Part shown: piece by piece, positions 7,489-14,341 of the stretch
Layout: the number at the start of each line of letters is the position of its first letter
Position numbering within the stretch: the stretch's first letter is position 1
From: Pirellulaceae bacterium
Lineage (GTDB): Bacteria > Planctomycetota > Planctomycetia > Pirellulales > Pirellulaceae
Assembly: GCA_013002105.1 (NCBI GenBank)
Contig: JABDKS010000249.1
Span: 1 to 17,118, forward strand
DNA: 17,118 nt
Reading direction: 5' to 3'
Notes under the pieces: model-generated
What the model saw: the letters and a program-made list of their open reading frames with translations, nothing else
Told to the model about the DNA's origin: nothing
Database searches by the model: none
Translations under genes and position numbers: made by a program

Positions 7489-8403
7489 ATGACCGCACCA
7501 GACCAAATTCTTGTAGTGGACGACAGCCCGACTCAGCTTGCCCAGCTGAAGATGTTGTTGGTAGACGCGGGGTACGAGGTATGCGGAGCCGAGAACGGTG
7601 AAATCGCCCTCGGCATGGCACTGGAAAAAATGCCGGCTGTTGTCGTCACGGATATGCAAATGCCGGTGATGGGCGGACTGGAATTAGTCGAGCGTCTTAA
7701 AGAACAAGCACCATCGATCCCGGTCATCTTGACCACCAGTCAGGGTAGCGAGGAAATCGCAGCTGAGGCGTTGCAAAAAGGGGCGGCCAGCTACGTTCCC
7801 AAACGCGACATCCGACAGGCACTCGCGCCCACCGTTCGCCAAGTCATCGCGCTTCGACAGGTTTCGCGTCAGCAAAGCGAAGTTGCCAAGTTTGCGGTGG
7901 AGAGTTCGATTGAACTGTCCCTCGTCAATGATGAATCGCTCGTTCCCAGCGTGATCACGCGACTGGAACAGCCGATGGTCGAATTAGATCTTTTCGACGA
8001 GGTCGAAAGGATGCAAATTGCAATGGCGATTGACGAAGCGTTGCTCAACGCCATCATTCACGGCAACTTGGAAGTCTCCTCGGAACTGCGACAAAGTGAT
8101 GACGGCAAACCGTACGTCGACATGATCGCGCAACGAAAGCAAGAAGATCCATATCGTCAGCGACGCGTTCACGTTCGATTAGAAGCGACACCCGGGCAGA
8201 TTAAGTTCACGATTCGTGACGAAGGCCCAGGATTTGACGCTTCGGAAATCTGCGATCCGACCGACCCCGAAAATCTTGAAAAAGCAGGCGGCCGCGGACT
8301 GTTGTTGATCAACGCGTTCATGGATGAAGTCAAGCATAATGACGTCGGCAACGAAATCATGATGCTCAAACGCAAAGTAGAATCCAACGGCGAGGCGTCG
8401 TAA
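7489..8403 (+). CDS. Response regulator: receiver domain fused to an RsbW-type HATPase (anti-sigma/serine kinase-like) domain
   Basis: A 304-residue cytoplasmic protein. Residues 5-120 are a CheY-like receiver: acidic pocket D11/D12, phospho-acceptor D55 in VVVTDMQMPVMGG, switch threonine near T83 (VILTTSQ) and K105 (YVPK). After a linker, residues about 135-295 form a GHKL ATPase: N-box IDEALLNAIIHGN (181-193, E183 and N187), G1 box DEGPGFD (244-250) and G2 box GGRGLLLI (267-274). There is no histidine phosphotransfer (DHp) helix, so it is not a classical histidine kinase; the ATPase resembles the RsbW/SpoIIAB group, which bind sigma factors and phosphorylate anti-sigma antagonists. It probably converts a two-component signal into partner switching. 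No sensor kinase, antagonist or sigma gene lies within the window. Start ATG 7489 with AAAGG just upstream. Confidence 0.88.
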   Translation: MTAPDQILVVDDSPTQLAQLKMLLVDAGYEVCGAENGEIALGMALEKMPAVVVTDMQMPVMGGLELVERLKEQAPSIPVILTTSQGSEEIAAEALQKGAASYVPKRDIRQALAPTVRQVIALRQVSRQQSEVAKFAVESSIELSLVNDESLVPSVITRLEQPMVELDLFDEVERMQIAMAIDEALLNAIIHGNLEVSSELRQSDDGKPYVDMIAQRKQEDPYRQRRVHVRLEATPGQIKFTIRDEGPGFDASEICDPTDPENLEKAGGRGLLLINAFMDEVKHNDVGNEIMMLKRKVESNGEAS

Positions 8404-8764
8404 CTGCCGGGCGTGACCACTTGGCAGACATCTATCCTTTTTCTGCTTCACCCCGTTTCTTGTATCGAGATCGATCGTCTTGACCGCCAGCCGACTGACT
8501 GGGAACTCGCAAGCTCCATAGAAGTGCCTCCCGCGGTGTCCCGACGAAGAATCAGGATTCGACGTAGTGGACCTTGTCAAAGAACCCCCGAATCGGAGGA
8601 TCTTTCACGAGATCCACCACCCTAAAATCAAGCGGTGACACAGCACGACCATGTCGGTCCGGTCCGAACATTGGCAGGCGGCCGCAGTACTTCGCGTCAA
8701 CGCAGCCATGCGTTGGGGCACAGGAATTTGGGATCTAGCCAATCGGTCCCCTACGAGATCACCC
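8404..8764. other. Intergenic region upstream of the photolyase gene
   Basis: About 360 bases with no gene I can support. The frame of the photolyase is open back to an ATG at 8651, but that extra stretch does not resemble the family. The one clear structure is an inverted repeat GGATCT-N6-AGATCC (8598-8603 and 8610-8615), a possible operator or small hairpin about 150 bases before the photolyase start. No T-run follows it, so it is not a standard terminator for the response regulator gene. Confidence 0.35.
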
Positions 8765-10228
8765 ATGCCCATTCCCACCATTCGCCACAGCCACGCCAAC
8801 GACCACGACGAGCGGCCTGACGGCGACTACGTCTTGTACTGGATGATCGCGTCGCGGCGAACGCGATACAATTTTGCGTTGCAGCATGCGGTGGATCGAT
8901 GCAAACAGTTCGGCAAACCGCTGATCATCTTCGAACCGTTGCGTGCTCGATACCAGTGGGCCAGTGATCGACTGCATCGATTTGTGATCGAAGGAATGCG
9001 TGACAACGCAGCAGCACTGGAAAAGAAAAAGGTAACGTATTATCCCTACGTCGAACCCAAACCGGGTGTGGGAACGCCACTGCTGCACAAATTGGCTCGC
9101 AAGGCATGCACCGTCGTCACGGATGAATATCCATGCTTCTTTTTGCCCCACATGATCACGGCGGTCAAAGATCGCATTCCCGCCAGATTGGAGTTGGTCG
9201 ACAGCAACGGCGTGATCCCGTTGCGACAACCCGATCGCACGTTCACCGTCGCCCACAGCTATCGACGTTGGATGCAAAAAAACATTCTCGACGCACTGCT
9301 GCAAATGCCCAAAGCCGATCCGCTCTCACGCGTTTCGTTACCCACCCTCGATGGCGTGCCCAAATCGATCCTGCGACGTTGGCCGGCCGCCGATTTGGAC
9401 AATCTGTTGGACAAGGACGGGATTGCCAAAATTCCGATCGATCATAGTGTCGTTCCCAGCGACGTCGTCACCGGCGGGTCCGTTGACGCGGCCAAACGCC
9501 TCAAGCGTTTTCTTTCCAAAACACTCGATGTGTACGCAGATGATCGCAATCATCCCGACGAACACGCAACGACGGGACTGAGTCCCCATTTGCATTTTGG
9601 TCATATCGCAGCACACCAAATCGTCAGCGACCTATTGGACCACGAGTCATGGACGCCCGACCAAGCCGGCCCAGTCAATGGTAAGAACAACGGGTTCTGG
9701 AATACCAGTGAGCAGGCAGAAGCGTTTTTGGATCAAGTGCTTACCTGGCGTGAAATGGGTTTCAACAAATCCTTCCGCGAACCGGATTCCTACGACCAGT
9801 TTGAATCGCTGCCCGATTGGGCCTTGAAAACCTTGTCCTCCGAAGCCACCACCAAACGACCGGAAACCTACACATTGGAGGAGTTCGAACAATCGCAGAC
9901 GCACGACGAATTGTGGAACGCCGCCCAACGCGAGATTGTGCAAACCGGGGTGATGCACAACTACATGAGAATGCTGTGGGGCAAAAAGATCCTTCATTGG
10001 ACCCCCACGCCTCGCAAAGCCTTAGAAATCATGATTCATCTGAACAATAAGTACGGTCTCGATGGTCGTGATCCGAATTCCTACAGTGGCATTTTTTGGG
10101 TGCTTGGCCGTTACGATCGGGCTTGGGGACCCAAACGACCTGTTTTTGGGAGTGTTCGCTATATGACCAGCGACAGCGCACGCAAAAAGCTTCGATTGAA
10201 GCAGTATCTGGAGCGATTCGGGCCATAA
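8765..10228 (+). CDS. phr: Class II deoxyribodipyrimidine photolyase (CPD photolyase)
   Basis: A 487-residue FAD enzyme that repairs UV-induced cyclobutane pyrimidine dimers using light. Class II signatures run the length of the protein: RPDGDYVLYWMIASRRTRYN (17-36), WASDRLHRF (65-73), TGLSPHLHFGH (270-280), WNAAQREIVQTGVMHNYMR (384-402), and the diagnostic LNNKYGLDGRDPNSYSGIFW (426-445) followed by GRYDRAWGPKRPVFGSVRYM. Length matches class II enzymes. I chose ATG 8765 because MPIPTIRHSHANDHDERPDGDYVLYW fits the usual class II beginning; ATG 8651 would add 38 residues unlike the family. The gene stands alone between two gaps of about 360 bases. The UV-exposed aquatic life of many Planctomycetes fits, but that is inference. 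Confidence 0.95.
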   Translation: MPIPTIRHSHANDHDERPDGDYVLYWMIASRRTRYNFALQHAVDRCKQFGKPLIIFEPLRARYQWASDRLHRFVIEGMRDNAAALEKKKVTYYPYVEPKPGVGTPLLHKLARKACTVVTDEYPCFFLPHMITAVKDRIPARLELVDSNGVIPLRQPDRTFTVAHSYRRWMQKNILDALLQMPKADPLSRVSLPTLDGVPKSILRRWPAADLDNLLDKDGIAKIPIDHSVVPSDVVTGGSVDAAKRLKRFLSKTLDVYADDRNHPDEHATTGLSPHLHFGHIAAHQIVSDLLDHESWTPDQAGPVNGKNNGFWNTSEQAEAFLDQVLTWREMGFNKSFREPDSYDQFESLPDWALKTLSSEATTKRPETYTLEEFEQSQTHDELWNAAQREIVQTGVMHNYMRMLWGKKILHWTPTPRKALEIMIHLNNKYGLDGRDPNSYSGIFWVLGRYDRAWGPKRPVFGSVRYMTSDSARKKLRLKQYLERFGP

Positions 10229-10589
10229 GCTGTGAATGGCCCTCCTTGGAGCTCCAACGTGGTGGAGTTGGCGCTGGAGATTCAGCGTTGCATATCCAGC
10301 GTTGGAGATTCAGCAGACGAGAATCCGTCCGACCGAACCTGTCGCCGACATTCCCGCGCCAATCCCGCTCCACGGCCCGCAAATTGGCACGTGACCAACG
10401 ATTTACCGGCAAATCCGCTCGAAAGGCCTTGCTCAGTTGGTCACTGGTCGATAAATTTCTCGATTCTTTACGGGCCAGCCCGACGGGTGAAAAACCTCGC
10501 AGGTGACAATCCTCGCCGGCGACAACCCTCGCAAGTGACCCCGTAGACCCCCGTTTTATCCCAACCAAATCTCACACAGAGTCAGTTCC
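10229..10589. other. Repeat- and dyad-rich intergenic region upstream of rplM
   Basis: About 360 bases without a convincing gene; open frames of 104-179 codons here have no recognisable family features. It holds a perfect 12-bp palindrome TTGGAGCTCCAA (10246-10257), the dyad CGCTGGA (10272-10278) / TCCAGCG (10295-10301), a repeated TGGAGATTCAGC (10275-10286 and 10303-10314), an 8-bp inverted repeat GTGACCAA (10391-10398) / TTGGTCAC (10437-10444), and three tandem 16-bp units (10495-10542). The first group could end the photolyase transcript or be a dispersed intergenic element; the last group lies in the probable rplM leader. No good promoter consensus was seen. Confidence 0.5.
10495..10542. 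repeat. Three tandem 16-bp repeats in the rplM upstream region
   Basis: The units are CCTCGCAGGTGACAAT (10495-10510), CCTCGCCGGCGACAAC (10511-10526) and CCTCGCAAGTGACCCC (10527-10542). They share CCTCGC..G.GAC and end 47 bases before the GTG start of rplM. They may be a binding array or a leader RNA element; no function is shown. Confidence 0.8.
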
Positions 10590-11039
10590 GTGGCGGTTCA
10601 ACGTACCTACATAGCGAAACCAGGCGAGATCGAACCTCAGTGGCTGATCGTCGATGCAACCGACGAAGTGCTCGGACGACTCGCCAGTGATATCGCCGTT
10701 GTCTTGATGGGCAAACATCGCCCTCAATACACACCCCACGTCGACTGTGGTGATTATGTTGTCGTCGTCAACGCCGACAAGGTCGCGATGACGGGCCGAA
10801 AAATGGATGCCCGACACTACACTTGGTACACCGGTTATCCAGGATTGCGTTTGGAGAGTTACGGCGACCGCAAAGAGCGTAAGCCGGAAGACTTGATCTA
10901 CCACGCTGTGCGACGCATGTTGCCCAAGAACAAATTGGCCAGTCAGATGCTCAAAAAGCTGAAAATCTACTCCGGCCCGGATCATCCCCACTCAGCCCAA
11001 CAACCGGTCGAACTCGAACGTACCGGCAAGAAAGTTTGA
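10590..11039 (+). CDS. rplM: 50S ribosomal protein L13
   Basis: This 149-residue large-subunit protein matches L13 throughout: [81 protein letters not shown], and the C-terminal [18 protein letters not shown]. Length is within the family range (about 142 residues plus a short tail). The start is GTG 10590 (reads [18 protein letters not shown], as expected for L13), with no strong Shine-Dalgarno site. It is followed by rpsI, the conserved bacterial rplM-rpsI pair. In E. coli L13 represses its own operon through the leader; whether the repeats upstream here act the same way is not known. Confidence 0.97.
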   Translation: MAVQRTYIAKPGEIEPQWLIVDATDEVLGRLASDIAVVLMGKHRPQYTPHVDCGDYVVVVNADKVAMTGRKMDARHYTWYTGYPGLRLESYGDRKERKPEDLIYHAVRRMLPKNKLASQMLKKLKIYSGPDHPHSAQQPVELERTGKKV

Positions 11040-11052
11040 TCCAACCAAGGGC

Positions 11053-11081
11053 ACACGATCGCCGCTAAAAACACGATCGCC
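11053..11081. repeat. Direct 11-bp repeat in the rplM-rpsI spacer
   Basis: ACACGATCGCC occurs at 11053-11063 and again at 11071-11081, 18 bases apart, each containing the palindrome CGATCG. The 104-base spacer between the two ribosomal genes is otherwise A/C-rich and shows no terminator. The repeat could be a regulatory site or chance. Confidence 0.6.
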
Positions 11082-11143
11082 TTGGACAAATCGAGTGATT
11101 CAACAACACATTTCAATCAAAAAAACACACACCCATCTGATTC

Positions 11144-11557
11144 ATGGTCGCGGTCAAGAAAGACAAGATTAACGGTGACGCGCTGGGAACCGGCCGTCGC
11201 AAGAGCAGTGTTGCACGAGTACGTGTTCGTGATGGCAACGGCAAAATAATCGTCAACAAGAAACCGATCGAAGAGTACTTCGTCAACGAACAAGATCGCC
11301 AGGCAATTGTGTCGACACTGTCGGCCGTTGAGTTTGGTGGACGCGTCGATGTATTGGTTCGCGTCGCAGGTGGCGGCATGACCGGACAGAGCGGTGCCGT
11401 TCGCATGGGCTTGGCACGTGCCTTGGTCAGTTACGACGAAGCGCTACACGAGAAACTTCGTGAAGGCGGGTTCTTGACCCGAGATTCGCGAATGAAAGAG
11501 CGAAAGAAACCAGGTTTGCGTGGTGCCCGTCGGGGCGTTCAGTTCAGCAAACGATAA
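11144..11557 (+). CDS. rpsI: 30S ribosomal protein S9
   Basis: This 137-residue small-subunit protein matches S9: GTGRRKSSVARVRVRDGNGKIIVNKKPIEEYF, AGGGMTGQSGAVRMGLARAL, LTRDSRMKERKKPGLRGARRGVQFSKR. The conserved C-terminal QFSKR, whose last residues reach toward P-site tRNA in the ribosome, is intact. Start ATG 11144 has no obvious Shine-Dalgarno sequence (an A/C-rich leader precedes it). It lies 104 bases after rplM on the same strand, which is wider than in most bacteria but still likely one operon. No terminator-like hairpin follows directly. Confidence 0.97.
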   Translation: MVAVKKDKINGDALGTGRRKSSVARVRVRDGNGKIIVNKKPIEEYFVNEQDRQAIVSTLSAVEFGGRVDVLVRVAGGGMTGQSGAVRMGLARALVSYDEALHEKLREGGFLTRDSRMKERKKPGLRGARRGVQFSKR

Positions 11558-11680
11558 TCGCTGCAAAACGACGCTCGACCAGATTCACCGCTTCGGTGGC
11601 ATACGGTGTGCATTGAATCTACTTGGCGACCCGGCGTGGCTGCCAATTTGGCTCAATGAGCAAGAAATGGGTCGAAAACA

Positions 11681-11697
11681 CACGTGGATTTCACGTG
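11681..11697. promoter_or_regulatory. Pair of CACGTG palindromes upstream of infA
   Basis: CACGTG occurs at 11681-11686 and 11692-11697, 11 bases centre to centre, about one helical turn, in the 262-base gap between rpsI and infA. Such phasing suits a dimeric regulator binding one DNA face. The assignment is speculative; no matching regulator is in the window. Confidence 0.25.
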
Positions 11698-11819
11698 ATT
11701 TTTCGATCGGAGACCGCACCGGGAGCCATAAAATGAGGGAGTTGCATTCGTTTTGCGACTTAAAACGGCGGCGCGATACGGCATCGATCGCTGCCACAAA
11801 CAGGGAACAAGGCTGAGTT

Positions 11820-12041
11820 TTGGGAAAAAAAGAAGAAGCATTTGAGGTCGAAGGGACCGTTACACAGGCACTCGCCAACACGCGTTTTCGTGTCCAACTG
11901 GAGACGGGGAATGAAGTGATGGCTCACGTTGCCGGTCGCATGCGGAAGCACTTTATTCGTATCGTGCCGGGCGACAAAGTACGCGTGGAGCTTTCACCGT
12001 ACGATCTGACCAAGGGCCGGATCACCTATCGCGAGCGATAA
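11820..12041 (+). CDS. infA: Translation initiation factor IF-1
   Basis: This 73-residue OB-fold protein binds the 30S A site during initiation. It matches IF-1 along its length: [71 protein letters not shown], where family members have 'MAKKEE.IEVEG...' and end 'SPYDL..GRITYR'. The start is the rare TTG at 11820-11822, giving [12 protein letters not shown]; no ATG or GTG is available upstream in a fitting place, and AAGG at 11809-11812 sits seven bases before it as a ribosome binding site. The gene stands alone rather than in the secY-rpmJ-rpsM cluster where infA often occurs. Confidence 0.96.
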   Translation: MGKKEEAFEVEGTVTQALANTRFRVQLETGNEVMAHVAGRMRKHFIRIVPGDKVRVELSPYDLTKGRITYRER

Positions 12042-12524
12042 GTCGCTCGATTCTGGACCACCGCGAGTCTCTCATAATCTCGCTGGCAATCTCGCTTGGG
12101 TCTCCCAAGCTGATATCTCCCCCAAGTGACCAACGTCCCACGTTGTTCCGCCGTAAGGGAAGTTTGCCCGCTGATAGGCTGTTCATCGATGCAAAGAAAC
12201 GCCGCTCGCTTTCCACAACCGGGTGTCCAACGGGACGAATTATGCGTTTCATCGCGGCCCGAACTCGATCAGGGCCATACAATTCCGATCTCTGCGGGCG
12301 GGCGTTTATCCGGCCGGTTGCTCATTTTGTCGGCAATTATGAAACTATCTCCGTCTCGTCCGGGTATAGCTTGATGTAAGGCGAGCCTCGTCGGTGGCGT
12401 TTTGGGTTTTCCCTGTAAATGCGCAAATCGCAACGGCGCACCGACACATATTACTAACGAACCACTTTCGGCCTCCAAGCCGTGACTCAATTCAAACCAC
12501 TACTCCCAAAAGGAAGTTGTAAAC
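12042..12524. other. Intergenic region after infA with two short perfect hairpins
   Basis: About 480 bases with no gene I can support; open frames of 64-86 codons show no family features. Two perfect short dyads lie early: GCTTGGG-TCT-CCCAAGC (12094-12110) and CAACGT-CCC-ACGTTG (12131-12145), plus a repeated AATCTCGCT (12076-12084, 12088-12096). The rest holds no obvious structure, and no promoter consensus for the downstream exported-protein gene stood out. Just before that gene, AAAAGGAAG is a good Shine-Dalgarno site. Confidence 0.45.
12094..12110 (+). terminator. Possible hairpin terminator after infA
   Basis: A perfect 7-bp stem GCTTGGG/CCCAAGC with a TCT loop lies 52 bases after the infA stop. 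It lacks the run of T that a standard rho-independent terminator needs (it is followed by TGATATCT), so it may instead be a processing or pausing hairpin. Confidence 0.35.
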
Positions 12525-14237
12525 ATGGGCTTCTCGAATCTCTCGATTCGCAAACGAATCATGCCGCTGGTATTTGCAGCGACGGCCGCGGTAACTTTTT
12601 TGCCGACACAATTAGTCGGGCAAGAAAAACTACAGGCCGGCGGTGGATCGGCTCCCGCACTCGGCGCGGGCAATGAACCGGTCGTTGTCGTGACGATCGG
12701 CTCGATCAGCAAGTTGATGGAAGACGTCAACTATCTGTCAGCTATCGGCGGACAACCGCAAGCTGGCGGGATGTTCCAAATGATGGCTGCGACCTTCACA
12801 CAAGGTGTCGATACGACGCAACCGATCGGCGTCATGGTTCCGATGGTCAACGGCTCGCCCGAACCAATCGCTGTGATTCCAACATCCGATGTCAAGACAG
12901 TCCTGAAACGATTGGAAGCCCAGACGGGACCGGTCGACGAATTGGAAGACGGAACGTTGGTCATCGCCATGGGTGCCAACGTCGTCTACATCCGACAAGT
13001 CGGCAACTGGGCGGTCGCTGCCCGAACGCCTGATGTCTTGGCGATGGCGCCGGCCGATCCCACGTCGCTCTTTGAAGGGATGGGCAACAAATACGACCTA
13101 GCGTTCCGCGTCAAAATGCAGCAGATCCCAGCCGAAACGCGCGACATGCTGATCGCCCAAATGCGTCAAGGTTTCGAGCAGGCCATGGCTCAACAAAACA
13201 ATGGTGACGCGGACTCGGCACGACAGATGGCCGAAGGCACGATCGATCAATTGGAAATGATGATCAAGGAAAGCGACGAAATCAATTTCGGTTGGAATGT
13301 CGATCAACTGAATAAACAAATGATCATTGATTTCTCGTTCACCGCGTTACAGGGTACGCAACTGGCTGCTGTCTACGGCGGCCAACAAGCGATCCCCTCT
13401 AAGTTTGCATCGGTGATTCGCCCCGATGCTGCCGGGTATATCCACGCGGCCGCATCGATCAGCCCCGAAGCAGTCGAAATGACTCGCACCAGTTTGAACA
13501 ATTCGCTGACCACGTTGCGTGGTGCATTGGCAAACGAGGACAAGCTGACGCCCGAGCAACAAGCCGAAATCAACAAGATGATCAATCGTGTCGCCGACTT
13601 GTACGTCGATTCGGTCGCCGAAGGAAAAATGGATTTGGGCGCGATGCTGTTGGCCAATGAAGACGATTTTCGGTTTGTGCTCGGTGGTTTTGTCACCGAT
13701 GGCAACGAGGCAGCGCAAATCGTCAAGGACCTTGCTGACAAAGTGCAGAACGAAACGGACGCTCCGCGTTTCAAGTTTGACCAAGGCACGTACAAGGGTG
13801 TAACGATGCACATCGTCGAAGCCGACGTGCCTGAAAGCGAAGACGAAGTGCGAACGATCTTTGGGGACGTGCTCCGTGTCCATATCGGAACCGGTCCCAA
13901 GACCGTTTACGTCGCTGTTGGCAAACGCAGTGATGATCTGCTCAAGCAGTTCATCGATTCGGGGGCTGCCGATACGGATTCCGGAAATCGGCCCATCGGG
14001 CAAATGCGGTTCACGCTGTTGCCGATCCTGCAATTTGCACAGAGTGTCGAAGACAACGCGACGATCGCTGCGATGATCAATACGTTGGCCGGAGCTCCGG
14101 ATCCTGGTGAGGTCAACGTGATTAGCACTGCGATTACCAACGGTGCGAAGTCGCAAATCAAAATCGGCGAAGGCCTGATGAAGGCGATCGGAACGGCCGC
14201 AGCTCAAGGCCAAGCACAGAACGCTGGTGGCTTCTAA
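12525..14237 (+). CDS. Exported protein of unknown function, Planctomycete-type
   Basis: A 570-residue protein that I do not recognise. The N-terminus MGFSNLSIRKRIMPLVFAATAAVTFLP is a signal peptide (basic residues then a hydrophobic core), with cleavage probably near residue 32 (LVGQ). The mature part begins with a Gly/Ala-rich stretch, then alternating alpha/beta-looking segments with Met- and Gln-rich helices (MLIAQMRQGFEQAMAQQNNGD) and a Gly/Ala/Gln-rich end. I found no cysteine and no catalytic motif. The repeated pattern of strands such as VVVVTIGSI, IGVMVPMV and LVIAMGANVVYIRQ suggests a multi-domain soluble fold in the periplasm-like space. AAAAGGAAG upstream supports ATG 12525, and a strong terminator follows 28 bases after the stop, so it is a single-gene unit that may be well expressed. 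Confidence 0.85.
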   Translation: MGFSNLSIRKRIMPLVFAATAAVTFLPTQLVGQEKLQAGGGSAPALGAGNEPVVVVTIGSISKLMEDVNYLSAIGGQPQAGGMFQMMAATFTQGVDTTQPIGVMVPMVNGSPEPIAVIPTSDVKTVLKRLEAQTGPVDELEDGTLVIAMGANVVYIRQVGNWAVAARTPDVLAMAPADPTSLFEGMGNKYDLAFRVKMQQIPAETRDMLIAQMRQGFEQAMAQQNNGDADSARQMAEGTIDQLEMMIKESDEINFGWNVDQLNKQMIIDFSFTALQGTQLAAVYGGQQAIPSKFASVIRPDAAGYIHAAASISPEAVEMTRTSLNNSLTTLRGALANEDKLTPEQQAEINKMINRVADLYVDSVAEGKMDLGAMLLANEDDFRFVLGGFVTDGNEAAQIVKDLADKVQNETDAPRFKFDQGTYKGVTMHIVEADVPESEDEVRTIFGDVLRVHIGTGPKTVYVAVGKRSDDLLKQFIDSGAADTDSGNRPIGQMRFTLLPILQFAQSVEDNATIAAMINTLAGAPDPGEVNVISTAITNGAKSQIKIGEGLMKAIGTAAAQGQAQNAGGF

Positions 14238-14264
14238 GCCCCCAGTGACTGATGCCAACAAGAC

Positions 14265-14296
14265 ACCGCCCGGCTGGCAAAAAGCCGGGCGGTTTT
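14265..14296 (+). terminator. Rho-independent terminator of the exported-protein gene
   Basis: A perfect 11-bp GC-rich stem, ACCGCCCGGCT (14265-14275) with AGCCGGGCGGT (14283-14293), closes a 7-base loop and is followed by TTT. It begins 28 bases after the stop of the 570-residue gene and is the clearest terminator in the window. Confidence 0.92.
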
Positions 14297-14341
14297 CATT
14301 CCGTCCCACCCACTTGGACGACTGCTCAGTAAGATTGAACT

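Noticed and set aside
8651..8764. Longer photolyase start at ATG 8651 (or ATG 8708)
   Set aside because: The extra residues do not resemble the beginning of class II photolyases, whereas MPIPTIRHSHAND...RPDGDYVLYW from ATG 8765 does.
10495..10542. CRISPR array
   Set aside because: The units are 16 bp, directly abutting and without spacers, so this is a plain tandem repeat.
10029..10568. Possible 179-codon gene on the minus strand between the photolyase and rplM
   Set aside because: It overlaps the photolyase C-terminus antisense, and the part in the gap has no recognisable domain and spans the repeat clusters.
12126..12379. Two overlapping small open frames (82 and 78 codons) after infA
   Set aside because: Low-complexity Arg/Ser-rich translations, no ribosome binding site and no family match; treated as non-coding.
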